Positions 33,592-42,563 of a stretch of DNA of 64,000 nt are shown one piece after another. The translations under genes and the position numbers were made by a program. The DNA is from Laedolimicola sp934402125 (lineage in GTDB: Bacteria; Bacillota; Clostridia; Lachnospirales; Lachnospiraceae). The stretch spans positions 372,001 to 436,000 of the forward strand of contig NZ_JBQHTG010000001.1 of the NCBI RefSeq assembly GCF_052065835.1, read 5' to 3'. Position 1 is the stretch's first letter; each line of letters begins with the position of its first letter. Under the pieces are notes generated by a model. That model made no database searches. It was given only the letters and a program-made list of their open reading frames with translations, and was not told the origin of the DNA.

Positions 33592-34617
33592 TTACTCTAC
33601 CACGTAGATCCAGCCCTTCGGAGCCTCTATGCGGCCCATCTGGATACCGGTCAGCGTATCATACAGCTTTCTGGTAACCGGTCCCATCTCTGTCATTCCG
33701 CTGGGGAAGCAGATCTCCTTGCCATGATCTACGATCTTTCCTACCGGAGAGATCACGGCTGCGGTTCCGCAGAGTCCGCACTCTGCGAATTCCTTTACCT
33801 CCTCGAAGGGTACAACCCGTTCCTCCACTTCCATGCCCAGATACTCCTTTGCCACGTATAACAGGGAGCGGCGTGTGATAGACGGAAGAATGCTGTCGGA
33901 CTTGGGTGTCACCAGCTTGCCGTCCTTAGTCACGAACAGGAAGTTCGCGCCGCCGGTCTCCTCCACATGGGTTCTGGTGGCTGCATCCAGGTACATATTC
34001 TCATCGAAGCCCTCCTGATGGGCTGTCACAATGGCATGCAGGCTCATGGCGTAGTTCAGGCCTGCCTTGATATGGCCTGTTCCATGGGGAGCTGCCCGGT
34101 CAAAATCCGATACCTTGATGGTAAGGGGCTTTGCGCCTCCCTTAAAATAGGGGCCTACCGGGGTGCCGAATACACGGAACTGATACTCGTCAGCCGGCTT
34201 TACGCCGATAACCGGGTTGGTTCCGAACATATACGGACGCAGATACAGGGTAGCGCCTGTTCCGTAAGGCGGTACGTATGCTTCATTTGCCTTTACAGTC
34301 TGTACTACGGCGTCAACAAAGCGATCCTCCGGGAATACCGGCATTTCCAGGCGCTTCGCAGACTGTACCATGCGCTCGGCGTTCAGATCCGGGCGGAAGA
34401 TAACCGTCTTGCCCTGCTCCGTGGTATATGCCTTCATACCCTCAAACACGGTCTGGGCATACTGCAGAACGCCTGCGCACTCGTTCAGAACGATATTCGC
34501 GTCGTCTGTGAGGGTGCCTTCGTCCCATGCACCGTTCTTATAATTGGATACGTAACGCTTATCTGTCTGTACGTATCCAAAACCGATATTGGACCAGTCT
34601 AAATTTTTCTTTTCCAT
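33592..34617 (-). CDS. ilvE: Branched-chain amino acid aminotransferase
   Basis: PLP enzyme of 341 residues that makes or degrades valine, leucine and isoleucine with 2-oxoglutarate/glutamate. It fits the BCAT family: LRPYMFGTNPVIGVKPADEY, the PLP lysine region GTGHIKAGLNYAMSLHA, THVEETGGANFLFV and ECGLCGTAAVISPVG. ATG 34617 follows AGGAGG. It has its own promoter and terminator, so it is monocistronic. The leader carries tandem 9-base repeats. Confidence 0.95.
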   Translation of the reverse strand: MEKKNLDWSNIGFGYVQTDKRYVSNYKNGAWDEGTLTDDANIVLNECAGVLQYAQTVFEGMKAYTTEQGKTVIFRPDLNAERMVQSAKRLEMPVFPEDRFVDAVVQTVKANEAYVPPYGTGATLYLRPYMFGTNPVIGVKPADEYQFRVFGTPVGPYFKGGAKPLTIKVSDFDRAAPHGTGHIKAGLNYAMSLHAIVTAHQEGFDENMYLDAATRTHVEETGGANFLFVTKDGKLVTPKSDSILPSITRRSLLYVAKEYLGMEVEERVVPFEEVKEFAECGLCGTAAVISPVGKIVDHGKEICFPSGMTEMGPVTRKLYDTLTGIQMGRIEAPKGWIYVVE

Positions 34618-34682
34618 GATTTTCTCCTCCTGATCGTTCTTTCAGCACCGTTCGCATCGTTCGCGGCAACTAAATTGGTATT

Positions 34683-34711
34683 ATTATAGATCAGATTCTT
34701 TGATACTGCAA
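34683..34711 (-). promoter_or_regulatory. ilvE promoter
   Basis: On the minus strand, TTGCAG (34711-34706), 17 bases, TATAAT (34688-34683). In the leader, tandem copies ACCGTTCGC and ATCGTTCGC lie at 34647-34655 and 34656-34664 (plus-strand reading). Confidence 0.75.
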
Positions 34712-34731
34712 TGAGAAAAAGCGCGGACTTC

Positions 34732-35223
34732 TTATTTTTTTCGCTCGTATTTGCAGAAACTGAACTCCAGATCGAAATAGGTCTTTTCCTCGCTCTCCCC
34801 TGTCAGCTCCCATTCCGGATCCTGCTCCAGGTTCGGGAACCAGGCGTCTGCCATGTACGCGTGATCAATCCGGGTCACATGGGCGGTATCGCAATAGGGC
34901 AGAAACTGCTTGTAAATGGTATCTCCGCCGATAATATACACGTCCTCCGGCGGATATGCGCTGATCAGTTCCAGAGCCTCCTCCACAGAGCCGCAGACCT
35001 CCGCTCCCTTTACTTTATAATCGGGATTGCGGGTCAGCACAATGTTGGTACGGTTCTTTAAGGGCAGGCCGTTCGGAAAGGTTTCCAGGGTCTTCCGGCC
35101 CATCACGACCACCTTTCCCGTCGTCTCATTCCGAAAGAACTTCATATCCTCCGGGATACTGACCAGCAGCTTGTTCTGATAGCCGATGGCCCAGTTTTTA
35201 TCTACAGCAACGATCAAATTCAT
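34732..35223 (-). CDS. folA: Dihydrofolate reductase
   Basis: Cytoplasmic enzyme of 163 residues reducing dihydrofolate with NADPH. Typical features: MNLIVAVDKNWAIGYQNKLL, the VVMGRKTLETFPNGLPLKNR cofactor part and EDVYIIGGDTIYKQFLPYCD. Length is normal. It follows thyA by 31 bases, so the two are co-transcribed; ThyA makes the dihydrofolate that this enzyme recycles. Confidence 0.96.
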   Translation of the reverse strand: MNLIVAVDKNWAIGYQNKLLVSIPEDMKFFRNETTGKVVVMGRKTLETFPNGLPLKNRTNIVLTRNPDYKVKGAEVCGSVEEALELISAYPPEDVYIIGGDTIYKQFLPYCDTAHVTRIDHAYMADAWFPNLEQDPEWELTGESEEKTYFDLEFSFCKYERKK

Positions 35224-35254
35224 AAATCAAAGTCTCCTTTTCCATATTTTTGTC

Positions 35255-36103
35255 TTACACTGCAATCGGAATGTCCTTGATCTGGGGCTCGGTCTCGTAC
35301 CCCTCCACGTGCAGATCCTCCGTGGTAAACGCGTAAAAATCCTTCACCTCCGGGTTCAGCCATACCTTCGGCGCCGGATGCTCCGGACGCTCAATCAGCT
35401 TTCTGACAATGTCCACATGGCGGTCGTAGATATGGGCGTCCGCAATCACATGAACCAGCTCGCCGGGAACCATATCACAGACCTGGGCCACCATCATCAG
35501 CAGAATCGCGTACTGGCACACATTCCAGTTATTGGCCGCCAGCACATCCTGGGAGCGCTGGTTCAGCACCATATTCAGCACCAGCTTCTCCTGGCCCGGC
35601 TTCTTGGTCACATTGTAGGTGACGCCATAGGCGCAAGGATACAGGTGCATTTCACTTAAATCCGAAAATACATAGGTATTTGTCATAATCCGGCGACTGT
35701 AGGGATTCTGCTTCAGATCGAAAAGCACCCGATCCATCTGATCCATATCTCCCTCCCGGTAATGGCTCTTCACGCCGATCTGATAACCGTAGGCCTTTCC
35801 GATGGAGCCTGTCTCATCGGCCCACTCGTCCCAGATATGGCTGTTCAGGTCATGGATATTGTTGGATTTCTTCTGATAGATCCAGAGAATCTCGTCCATG
35901 CAGCTCTTAAGCCCTGTTCTTCTGAGTGTCAGAGCCGGAAATTCCTTCGATAAATCGTAGCGGTTCACCACGCCGAAGCGCTTGATGGTGTAGGCAGAGG
36001 TGCCGTCCTCCCATTTGGGACGTACCTTTTCTCCCTCTGTGCTGGTACCATTTTCAATGATATCCCTGCACATCTCCTTAAATATCTGATCTGCATAACT
36101 CAT
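35255..36103 (-). CDS. thyA: Thymidylate synthase
   Basis: Methylates dUMP to dTMP using methylene-tetrahydrofolate, about 282 residues. The catalytic region DLSEMHLYPCAYGVTYNVTK contains the active-site cysteine in PC, followed by LVLNMVLNQRSQDVLAANNWN, where the QRSxD and N residues bind substrate. ATG 36103 follows AGGGAGG; the longer GTG start has no better site. The sequence is not a close match to the E. coli ThyA C-terminus and looks like a divergent clostridial form. It leads the thyA-folA operon. Confidence 0.93.
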   Translation of the reverse strand: MSYADQIFKEMCRDIIENGTSTEGEKVRPKWEDGTSAYTIKRFGVVNRYDLSKEFPALTLRRTGLKSCMDEILWIYQKKSNNIHDLNSHIWDEWADETGSIGKAYGYQIGVKSHYREGDMDQMDRVLFDLKQNPYSRRIMTNTYVFSDLSEMHLYPCAYGVTYNVTKKPGQEKLVLNMVLNQRSQDVLAANNWNVCQYAILLMMVAQVCDMVPGELVHVIADAHIYDRHVDIVRKLIERPEHPAPKVWLNPEVKDFYAFTTEDLHVEGYETEPQIKDIPIAV

Positions 36104-36144
36104 GCGGTATATTCCTCCCTGTATCGTTCTTCCCACTGGCTTCT

Positions 36145-36173
36145 ATTATAGGAAATAATCAGCCTGTTTACAA
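36145..36173 (-). promoter_or_regulatory. thyA-folA promoter
   Basis: On the minus strand, TTGTAA (36173-36168), 17 bases, TATAAT (36150-36145). Confidence 0.78.
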
Positions 36174-36221
36174 GGGTTTGCACCCTATCGGAAATTTTTT
36201 TAACTTTTTTTGAAAAACCTG

Positions 36222-36250
36222 TTGACAAATGAGTCGAAATCCTGTAAGAT
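36222..36250 (+). promoter_or_regulatory. tRNA-Gly promoter
   Basis: TTGACA (36222-36227), 17 bases, TAAGAT (36245-36250), about 36 bases before the mature tRNA. Confidence 0.82.
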
Positions 36251-36286
36251 ACAACATGTCGCTGATGAAAAACAGCCGACACAAAT

Positions 36287-36359
36287 GCGATAGTGGCGTA
36301 GTTGGTAACGCGCGACCTTGCCAAGGTCGAGACCGCGGGTTCGAGCCCCGTCTATCGCT
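36287..36359 (+). tRNA. tRNA-Gly (GCC anticodon)
   Basis: A 73-base cloverleaf. Acceptor GCGATAG pairs with CTATCGC and leaves discriminator T. The anticodon stem CGACC/GGTCG holds the loop TTGCCAA with anticodon GCC. The T arm reads GCGGGTTCGAGCCCCGT. No CCA is encoded. A terminator hairpin follows at once. Confidence 0.96.
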
Positions 36360-36368
36360 CTCATCGAA

Positions 36369-36400
36369 AAGGAATTCTGAATCTTCAGAATTCCTTTTTT
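36369..36400 (+). terminator. Terminator of tRNA-Gly
   Basis: AAGGAATTCTGA pairs with TCAGAATTCCTT around ATCT, followed by a T-tract. Confidence 0.9.
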
Positions 36401-36461
36401 CATTCCATTCGTCAGTTAGTACGCATGCTTCATTTTATGGATTTACAGGAGGATTTTCGCA

Positions 36462-37298
36462 ATGATTATTGACTTTCACACACATATATTTCCGAACACA
36501 GTGGCTCACCGGGCGGTCTGCAACCTGGAGCAGGTGGGCCGGGTGGTGGCCTACACGGACGGCACCCTGGAGGATCTGAAACACTCTATGAAGGAGGCCG
36601 GGGTCACCCATTCGGTGGTGCTTCCCATCGTAACGAAGCCCTCCCAGTTCCGCCACATCAATGAATTTGCCTGTTCCATCACCCATGAGGAGCCGGACGA
36701 GGACGGCCTGTCTATCATCAGCTTCGGCGGTATCCACCCGGATTCCCCCGACTACAAGGGCGAGCTCCGGGCTATCCGGGATATGGGACTGAAGGGCATT
36801 AAGCTCCATCCCACCTATCAGAACACTTACATCGATGATATCCGTTATGAGCGTATCATCGGCTATGCCACCGAGCTGGGACTTCTCGTGTCCATCCACT
36901 GCGGCCGGGATCTGGGCTTTCCGCGCCAGGTAAACGCCACCCCGGCCAGACTGCACCACATGCTTGAGGACGTCTTTCCCGGGGATAAAGGAGATACCTC
37001 CCGGCTGATTCTGGCCCATTTGGGCGGACACGATATGGAAAATGAATCCGAGCAGCTTCTGGTGGGCGGCAGCTACTACATGGATCTGGCCTATATTCTG
37101 CGCCTGGCCCTGCCGGAGCAGATTCTCCGCATGAGTCGGCATCACGGCATTGACCGGATTCTCTTTGCCACTGATTCTCCCTGGAGCGGCCAGAAGGAGG
37201 ATGTGGAGTACATCAGACGGATTGGCTTTACGGAGGAAGAATTGGAGAAAATTCTCTATAAGAATGGAGCTAAGCTTTTAGGCTTGAAAGAGCGTTGA
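36462..37298 (+). CDS. Amidohydrolase-2 family protein
   Basis: Cytoplasmic TIM-barrel metal hydrolase or decarboxylase of 278 residues. It begins MIIDFHTHIFP with the first metal pair H-x-H, then GLKGIKLHPTYQN, LLVSIHCGRDLGFP, LILAHLGGHDMEN and LFATDSPWSGQKEDVEYIR, the catalytic aspartate. This is the order of the amidohydrolase_2 family (ACMSD-like). Substrate unknown. ATG 36462 with an AGGAGG site. Followed by long hairpin D, which acts as its terminator. Confidence 0.9.
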   Translation: MIIDFHTHIFPNTVAHRAVCNLEQVGRVVAYTDGTLEDLKHSMKEAGVTHSVVLPIVTKPSQFRHINEFACSITHEEPDEDGLSIISFGGIHPDSPDYKGELRAIRDMGLKGIKLHPTYQNTYIDDIRYERIIGYATELGLLVSIHCGRDLGFPRQVNATPARLHHMLEDVFPGDKGDTSRLILAHLGGHDMENESEQLLVGGSYYMDLAYILRLALPEQILRMSRHHGIDRILFATDSPWSGQKEDVEYIRRIGFTEEELEKILYKNGAKLLGLKER

Positions 37299-37308
37299 TA
37301 TAACGGAC

Positions 37309-37391
37309 GCCGGGAGCGCTCTACACAAATTTTCCAGACTCGTCAGGCTCGCGTAGGAAAGTTTGTGTAGGACACTCCCGGCTGTTTTTTT
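37309..37391 (+). terminator. Long hairpin D: gene-end repeat serving as terminator
   Basis: GCCGGGAGCGCTCTACACAA pairs with its mirror (GCCGGGAGTGTCCTACACAA read from 37382 on the minus strand), then AATTTTCC with GGAAAGTT, a 20-base loop, and a TTTTTTT tract after 37382. The stem is about 27 base pairs, longer than usual terminators, and it shares its inner core with hairpin E at 55786. Confidence 0.85.
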
Positions 37392-38622
37392 ATCTACGGA
37401 CAGCTTCTGTTCGGAGCTCGTAGGTGTTATAGGCACGTATCAGAAGCTCCGCTTCTTTGGCTTCCGTCACAGGGAGCACAAAAGTGATGTCGGGACCGGT
37501 TTCCTCCGGCCACAGATACAGTTCGGACCAGGTAGCCCCTGTGTCCGTACTGTAATCATAATACATGACGCGGCTGTCGGGATCTTCTGCGTGGAGGGTG
37601 ATCTGGGCGTTCGCCGGATCCTGGCGGGTCAGTGTGTAGTAAACGTTGACCGGATCGGTGGTATCGGGACGCACCGGAGAAGATACCGGTTCCGTGGTAT
37701 CAGCAGCGGGCAGCTCCGGCAGATTTTTCCCCTTCTGCAAGCCAAAGAACGCGGCGATTCCGGCAGCGTCGCTTTTTCCAAGCTGTATTAACTTCTCATC
37801 GGTATCCATACGGCTCCAGTCGCCGTCCTGATCCATATAACCGTGTTCAATGATTATCGCGGGAATTCCCTGTTCTTTACTTTCGCGGATAATTCCGTAA
37901 TAATCAGACCCCTTCCGGCCCAATCTGGTTTTCACCCCTTTGGATACAAAGCCGTCTGCCTCCAGTTGCTTCAGCACCTGATCGCCCATTCCCTTTCCAA
38001 AGGCATAATACGTTCCAAAGGCTGAGGTGAATACCTCAGATCCGAAAAAATGATGCTCCTCGGAGGCGTTAAGATGAAAGCTAATCAGGCAGTCCCCGTC
38101 CACAGCTTTAGCACAGGCCGCCCGCTCCTTCAAGGTCATGGCTTTGTCTGTCTCCCGGGTGTACAGGACTTCCACATTGCCGTAGGTGGACAGCTCTTGC
38201 CCTGCTGCCCGGGCGATTTTCAGGGTCAGGTATTTCTCGAAAGTATCCCGGTATTTCGCACCCAGTTCCTGCTCATCGGTGGTTCCTGGGCCGCCGTGAC
38301 CGGGATCCAGTACGATACGGATACGGGAAACCCCGGGTTCCGAAGCCAGCTCTTCCGGACTTTGCAAAACGTCCTCTTTTCTTTCGTCCCGCTGCCCATC
38401 TGTCGTTGTTTCTATTTCTGTTTCCGTTGCAGCAGCTGTATCTTCCCCTGACTCCAAAAGAGCAGGCCCAGCGTTGCTGCCGGGTCTGCTCTCTTTCTCG
38501 TCTCGGAGTACATTGACCAGAAGCAGGGCAATGACTGCCACGCAGACCACCGCTGCTCCCGTCAGAACATATTGCAGCCGGAGTAATGCTTTTTTCCGTC
38601 TCTTTTTGCTGTTCTTTTTCAT
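37390..38622 (-). CDS. N-acetylmuramoyl-L-alanine amidase (Amidase_3)
   Basis: Exported or membrane-anchored cell-wall hydrolase of 410 residues. One N-terminal membrane helix (about 17-38), a Ser/Thr/Glu-rich spacer, then the Amidase_3 domain from about 100: IVLDPGHGGPGTTD with the zinc histidine, LYTRETDKAMTL, LISFHLNAS with another zinc histidine, and the catalytic glutamate in PAIIIEHGYMDQDGD. The C-terminal about 120 residues form an extra beta-rich domain (YYDYSTDTGATWSEL). It lies downstream of the MacB-like operon in the same direction. Confidence 0.92.
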   Translation of the reverse strand: MKKNSKKRRKKALLRLQYVLTGAAVVCVAVIALLLVNVLRDEKESRPGSNAGPALLESGEDTAAATETEIETTTDGQRDERKEDVLQSPEELASEPGVSRIRIVLDPGHGGPGTTDEQELGAKYRDTFEKYLTLKIARAAGQELSTYGNVEVLYTRETDKAMTLKERAACAKAVDGDCLISFHLNASEEHHFFGSEVFTSAFGTYYAFGKGMGDQVLKQLEADGFVSKGVKTRLGRKGSDYYGIIRESKEQGIPAIIIEHGYMDQDGDWSRMDTDEKLIQLGKSDAAGIAAFFGLQKGKNLPELPAADTTEPVSSPVRPDTTDPVNVYYTLTRQDPANAQITLHAEDPDSRVMYYDYSTDTGATWSELYLWPEETGPDITFVLPVTEAKEAELLIRAYNTYELRTEAVRR

Positions 38623-38673
38623 GTTCTCTTACCGTCTTTACTTCTATCTGCAGCCCTCTTTCGGGCTTTTCTC

Positions 38674-40071
38674 TTACTCGTTTCGTATCGCCGCCAGCGG
38701 ACTTAAACGCATAGCCCGAAGCGCCGGGAACAATCCGGCCAGCATACCGATCACCACTGCAAAAACAAGCGCCAGCAGGGTCAGATACGGAGGAATATAG
38801 GAGATATTGGCGTAACTCTCCCTCACCACGAAATTAATGACCGCTGAAATGATATAACTGAGCATGATTCCTACTACGCCGCCGATCAGGCCGATGAAGC
38901 CGGCCTCTGCCAGAAACATATTCCGGATAGCCGCCATATCGCAGCCCAGCACCTTCATAACGCCGATTTCCTTGGTGCGCTCATAGATGGACATCATCAT
39001 GGTATTCGCGATACCGATCGCCGCCACGAACAGGGATACGGCGCCGATACCGCCCAGGGTTGCCTGAATGGAACGGGAACTCTGCTGCACCTGCTCCATC
39101 CACTCCGCGTTGCTGCTGGCCTGCAGACCCAGGTTTTTGATCTCCTGCTGCACAGCCTTGACATTCTTCATATCGTCCACACGGATATAGGCGGAATCGT
39201 AATAAATCTCTTTATAGGGCTTGCCGGACTTGTTGGTAGGTTGGCCCGGAATGGCCTTTCCCTTATAAATCTTTTTCAGCTGCATTTTCAGCGCTTCCAC
39301 ATCACAGAGGACGCTGTTGGAATTCTCCGTATAGTCATTTTCTGTACCCGCCATCACGCCGCAGGCCGGAATCAGATACTTCTTCGGTGCGGCCACCGGA
39401 GCTCCGTTCTCGTCGGTACCGCCATTCTTGCTGTTCCAGTAGGCGTCCGTATCGAAAATGATAAACAGCGGATCCTTCATATAATCAATGTCTGCCAGCT
39501 GGCCCGTATCCCAGTAATACTGGTTCGTCTTTGCGTCATAGAAGTCTGTGATTACCGTATTGCCGTATAAGAATTTCAGCTCCGAGTCTGACAGCGGCAG
39601 CTCGCTTCCCTCTGTCAGCTCCAGGTTCATCTTCTGCAGGGCTTCCTTACTCATACCCTGGATATTTAGATAAGCTTCCCATTTCCCATACTTGGCAATG
39701 GCTGAGGTGGAGAGAACCGGTGAGGCGAGCTCCACATGATCGATGGCTGCCAGCGTCTCCATCATGGTGTCATTGATCCGGATCGGCTCATTGCCTGCAG
39801 AGCCCGACATACTGCTTTCCGCAGTCATGGCCATGCCGCCCCCGCCGTAATTCATTCCGCCGCCACTTTCATTGGGGTAGACCGTAATCGTGGTCAGGCC
39901 TCCGTACTGCTCGATCTGTTCCATATTGGACTTGCTGAGTCCCAGTCCCAGGGAAATCATAACCATAATGGAAGCCGTTCCCACAACTACGCCCAGCACC
40001 GTCAGAACTGTTCTGAGCTTCCGTCTCCAGAGGCTGCTCAGACTCATTTTGAGCAAATCGCTAAAACTCAT
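38674..40071 (-). CDS. MacB-like ABC transporter permease (FtsX family)
   Basis: Membrane protein of 465 residues. An N-terminal membrane helix after MSLSSLWRRKLRTVLTVLGV is followed by a large extracytoplasmic domain (about 50-335), then the FtsX core with three helices: LGGIGAVSLFVAAIGIANTM, the ERTKEIGVMKVLGCDMAAI coupling part, and GMLAGLFPALRAMRLSPLAAI. This is MacB topology, used by exporters and mechanotransmitters. It overlaps no neighbour; the surface protein gene ends 3 bases upstream, so the three genes 42563-38674 form one operon. Confidence 0.9.
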   Translation of the reverse strand: MSFSDLLKMSLSSLWRRKLRTVLTVLGVVVGTASIMVMISLGLGLSKSNMEQIEQYGGLTTITVYPNESGGGMNYGGGGMAMTAESSMSGSAGNEPIRINDTMMETLAAIDHVELASPVLSTSAIAKYGKWEAYLNIQGMSKEALQKMNLELTEGSELPLSDSELKFLYGNTVITDFYDAKTNQYYWDTGQLADIDYMKDPLFIIFDTDAYWNSKNGGTDENGAPVAAPKKYLIPACGVMAGTENDYTENSNSVLCDVEALKMQLKKIYKGKAIPGQPTNKSGKPYKEIYYDSAYIRVDDMKNVKAVQQEIKNLGLQASSNAEWMEQVQQSSRSIQATLGGIGAVSLFVAAIGIANTMMMSIYERTKEIGVMKVLGCDMAAIRNMFLAEAGFIGLIGGVVGIMLSYIISAVINFVVRESYANISYIPPYLTLLALVFAVVIGMLAGLFPALRAMRLSPLAAIRNE

Positions 40072-40074
40072 GGA

Positions 40075-41829
40075 TTACTCCTTTTCTGTATCGTCTGCGT
40101 CGTCAGTGTCTTCTGTGTCCTCGCCCAGATCCACTTCCTCCAGGCCGTCCAGATCCTCTGCGTCCAGAAGAGCTGCCGCTTTCTTTGCCTTTTTCTTACG
40201 AATGATGATAACCGCCGCAACGGCTGCAAGGATAAGCACCAGCGGAACCAGGACATACCAGATCTTGAAACCGCCCTGGGACTGACCGCCATCGTCCATC
40301 ATTCCGTCGTCCGTCATTCCATCATCATAATTCATCATTTCCGTCACATAGAGTTCCATCTCTTTCTCGACGGTTGTTTTTTCTCCGGACTCGTCCTCAA
40401 AGGTAATGAGAATTTTCACCTTGCCATCGTCTGTGGTGGCTGCCGCGCCGCTCAGATACGCGTCCACGGAACCGGTTGCGCCCGGATCGATATTACCCAG
40501 ATAGGTGTCGCCGCCGGTGACGGAATCTGCCTGGAACTTTACAGAAGCATTGTAAAGCTTGGTTTTTCCGATATTATAGAGGCTGAAGGATACGTTGGCC
40601 TCACCGCCCACCTCGATGGACTGGGGCGTCACCTCGATACTGCTGGTGTCAACCCGTGCCTCCTGGCGCACCGGAATGGATACACTGGCGGTATTCTCAT
40701 AAGCGTTGACACTCTCGTCCTCATAATCCATCTTTACATTGATGACGTAAGGCTTCTGGGCCAGGTCGGAACGGGCCTCCAGCTCAATGCTGATGTCCTT
40801 GTTCGCGCCTGCCGCAATCTTGTCCACGAATACGGTGCTGGATCCTGCGGTGGGCAGGAAGGAAGCCGCCACATAGGTGGTATCGGTGCTCTCGCTGGCT
40901 GCCTGGATATCAAATACCATATTCTTTACCGCGGTAGCCTTGGAGGTGTTCTGCATGTGCAGGGTCAGCGTGAAGGTGTCGCCTGCGTGTACGGTCTCCG
41001 GACTGGTGGAAAATCCGGTTACAATGACACGGGGTGTAGAGGACTTGCCGTCCGCTGAGATTCCTGTGGTTCCCACTACTTTTACATAGGAAGTCAAGGT
41101 TACATTGCTCAGGCTCTTATCATCATTTTCAAAGGTTACATTAAAGGAAATGGGCATATAGCCGCTGGGAGCGTCCTTCCGGGTTCTCAGCGTCCAGGTC
41201 AGCTCCCGGCGCCGCTCCATATCCGTACCGCCGTCGTCTGTACCCGGCAGACGGTCGATGGTCTGGCTGTAATTGGAGGTTTCAATCTCAAAGGGCCATT
41301 TTGCCGCGTCCTCGCTGATAGCCGGAGTCACTACCACATTTTTCACACGGGTACGTCCCATGTTGACCACCGGAAGCACCACGTTGACCTGCTGGCCCGC
41401 GTTGGCCACCGGGGTTACCCAATTACCGCCCACCATGATGTTATTGTTGGTGGTCGTTGGGGTGGTATCGGGGGTGTCGCTGTCGTCAGGAGTGGCAGAG
41501 GGTGTGCCATAGGCCTTAAACTGTGCCTCTGCATCACTTACAATTCCATCAATTACCTTTTTAGACGTAACTTCATCGCGTTTGATTAACTCAATCTGTC
41601 CATCTCTATACTTCTCTGCCTCGTCTTTTTTTCCTTGATTCTCTATTGCTTTTTGTTCTTTCAAATAATACTGTTCCAATAATGAAATGGCCTTTGTCTT
41701 ATACGCTGCGTCAGCGGTATCAGTTTCTTCCGCCTGCGCCACCATAGGCTGCGCCATTCCTGCCGCCGGAACTGCCAGCGCGCCGCACATCATCAGCACC
41801 AGTATTTTTTTCATCCACTTATTCTTCAT
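40075..41829 (-). CDS. Surface protein with Ig-like (CARDB/NEW3) domains, partner of the ABC exporter
   Basis: Exported protein of 584 residues, C-terminally anchored. A signal peptide ends near MAQPMVAQAEE. After a helical stretch come a Thr/Asp-rich linker and three or more Ig-like CARDB/NEW3-type repeats, with blocks such as VVNMGRTRVKNVVVTP, MQNTSKATAVKNMVFDIQ and YNIGKTKLYNASVKFQ. A single membrane helix (FKIWYVLVPLVLILAAVAAVI) and a very acidic cytoplasmic tail follow. It sits where MacA-type adaptors sit in Gram-negative MacAB operons and probably does that job in a different fold. Confidence 0.8.
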   Translation of the reverse strand: MKNKWMKKILVLMMCGALAVPAAGMAQPMVAQAEETDTADAAYKTKAISLLEQYYLKEQKAIENQGKKDEAEKYRDGQIELIKRDEVTSKKVIDGIVSDAEAQFKAYGTPSATPDDSDTPDTTPTTTNNNIMVGGNWVTPVANAGQQVNVVLPVVNMGRTRVKNVVVTPAISEDAAKWPFEIETSNYSQTIDRLPGTDDGGTDMERRRELTWTLRTRKDAPSGYMPISFNVTFENDDKSLSNVTLTSYVKVVGTTGISADGKSSTPRVIVTGFSTSPETVHAGDTFTLTLHMQNTSKATAVKNMVFDIQAASESTDTTYVAASFLPTAGSSTVFVDKIAAGANKDISIELEARSDLAQKPYVINVKMDYEDESVNAYENTASVSIPVRQEARVDTSSIEVTPQSIEVGGEANVSFSLYNIGKTKLYNASVKFQADSVTGGDTYLGNIDPGATGSVDAYLSGAAATTDDGKVKILITFEDESGEKTTVEKEMELYVTEMMNYDDGMTDDGMMDDGGQSQGGFKIWYVLVPLVLILAAVAAVIIIRKKKAKKAAALLDAEDLDGLEEVDLGEDTEDTDDADDTEKE

Positions 41830-41834
41830 TTTTC

Positions 41835-42563
41835 TTATTCCCCCTCTATCTGCTCTGATTTATTTCGGTTGTCTTCTATCTTCACAATCTTACCGTCTAT
41901 AATATGGAAAATCCGGTCCGCAAAGCTGGCCAGATGATTGTCGTGGGTTACCATAACCAGCGTCTGGTTCCGCTCCCGCACAATCTTCTGCATCAGCCGC
42001 ATGACCTCTGCCGATGTATTGGAATCCAGATTTCCCGTAGGCTCATCCGCAAAGATAATCTCCGGATCCACTACCAGCGCCCTGGCCACGCCCACACGCT
42101 GCTGCTGACCGCCCGACATCTCGTTGGGGCGATGATCCTTGTGCTTGGACAGTCCTACCAGATCCAGCATTTTATCTGCCTTCGCCATCCGTTCCTTCTT
42201 CGGAATCCCCCGGAACATCAACGGCAGCGCCACATTTTCCACTGCGTCCATGGTTCCCAGCAGATTAAAGGACTGAAAAATAAAGCCCACATGCTCCCGC
42301 CGGAACTTTACCAGCTGATTCTCATTCATTTTTTCCAGATGCTGTCCTGCAATGACAATCTCGCCCTTGGTGGGCTTCTCCAGACCTGCCAGCATATTCA
42401 GCATCGTTGACTTACCGGAACCGGAGGTTCCCACAATGGAACAAAACTCGCCCCGGTAGATGGTCAAATCCACACCGTTCAGCGCCCGTACCTTGTTCTC
42501 GCCGACCCGGTAGATCTTGTACAGATTCTTTACCTGAATCACAGGTTCTCTTTTCTGCGCCAT
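41835..42563 (-). CDS. ABC transporter ATP-binding protein, MacB/LolD type
   Basis: ATPase of 242 residues. Walker A GTSGSGKST near residue 43, the characteristic FIFQSFNLLGTMDAVENVALPL, signature MSGGQQQRVGVARAL, Walker B EIIFADEPTGNLDS and LVMVTHDNHLA. These match the LolD/MacB ATPase group. First gene of the operon with the surface protein and permease; ATG 42563. A plausible -10, TATACT, lies upstream around 42635 but no good -35 was seen. Confidence 0.93.
   Translation of the reverse strand: MAQKREPVIQVKNLYKIYRVGENKVRALNGVDLTIYRGEFCSIVGTSGSGKSTMLNMLAGLEKPTKGEIVIAGQHLEKMNENQLVKFRREHVGFIFQSFNLLGTMDAVENVALPLMFRGIPKKERMAKADKMLDLVGLSKHKDHRPNEMSGGQQQRVGVARALVVDPEIIFADEPTGNLDSNTSAEVMRLMQKIVRERNQTLVMVTHDNHLASFADRIFHIIDGKIVKIEDNRNKSEQIEGE

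Noticed and set aside
39736..41058. Plus-strand frame of 440 codons opposite the permease and surface protein genes
   Set aside because: Antisense shadow crossing the boundary of two well-supported genes.
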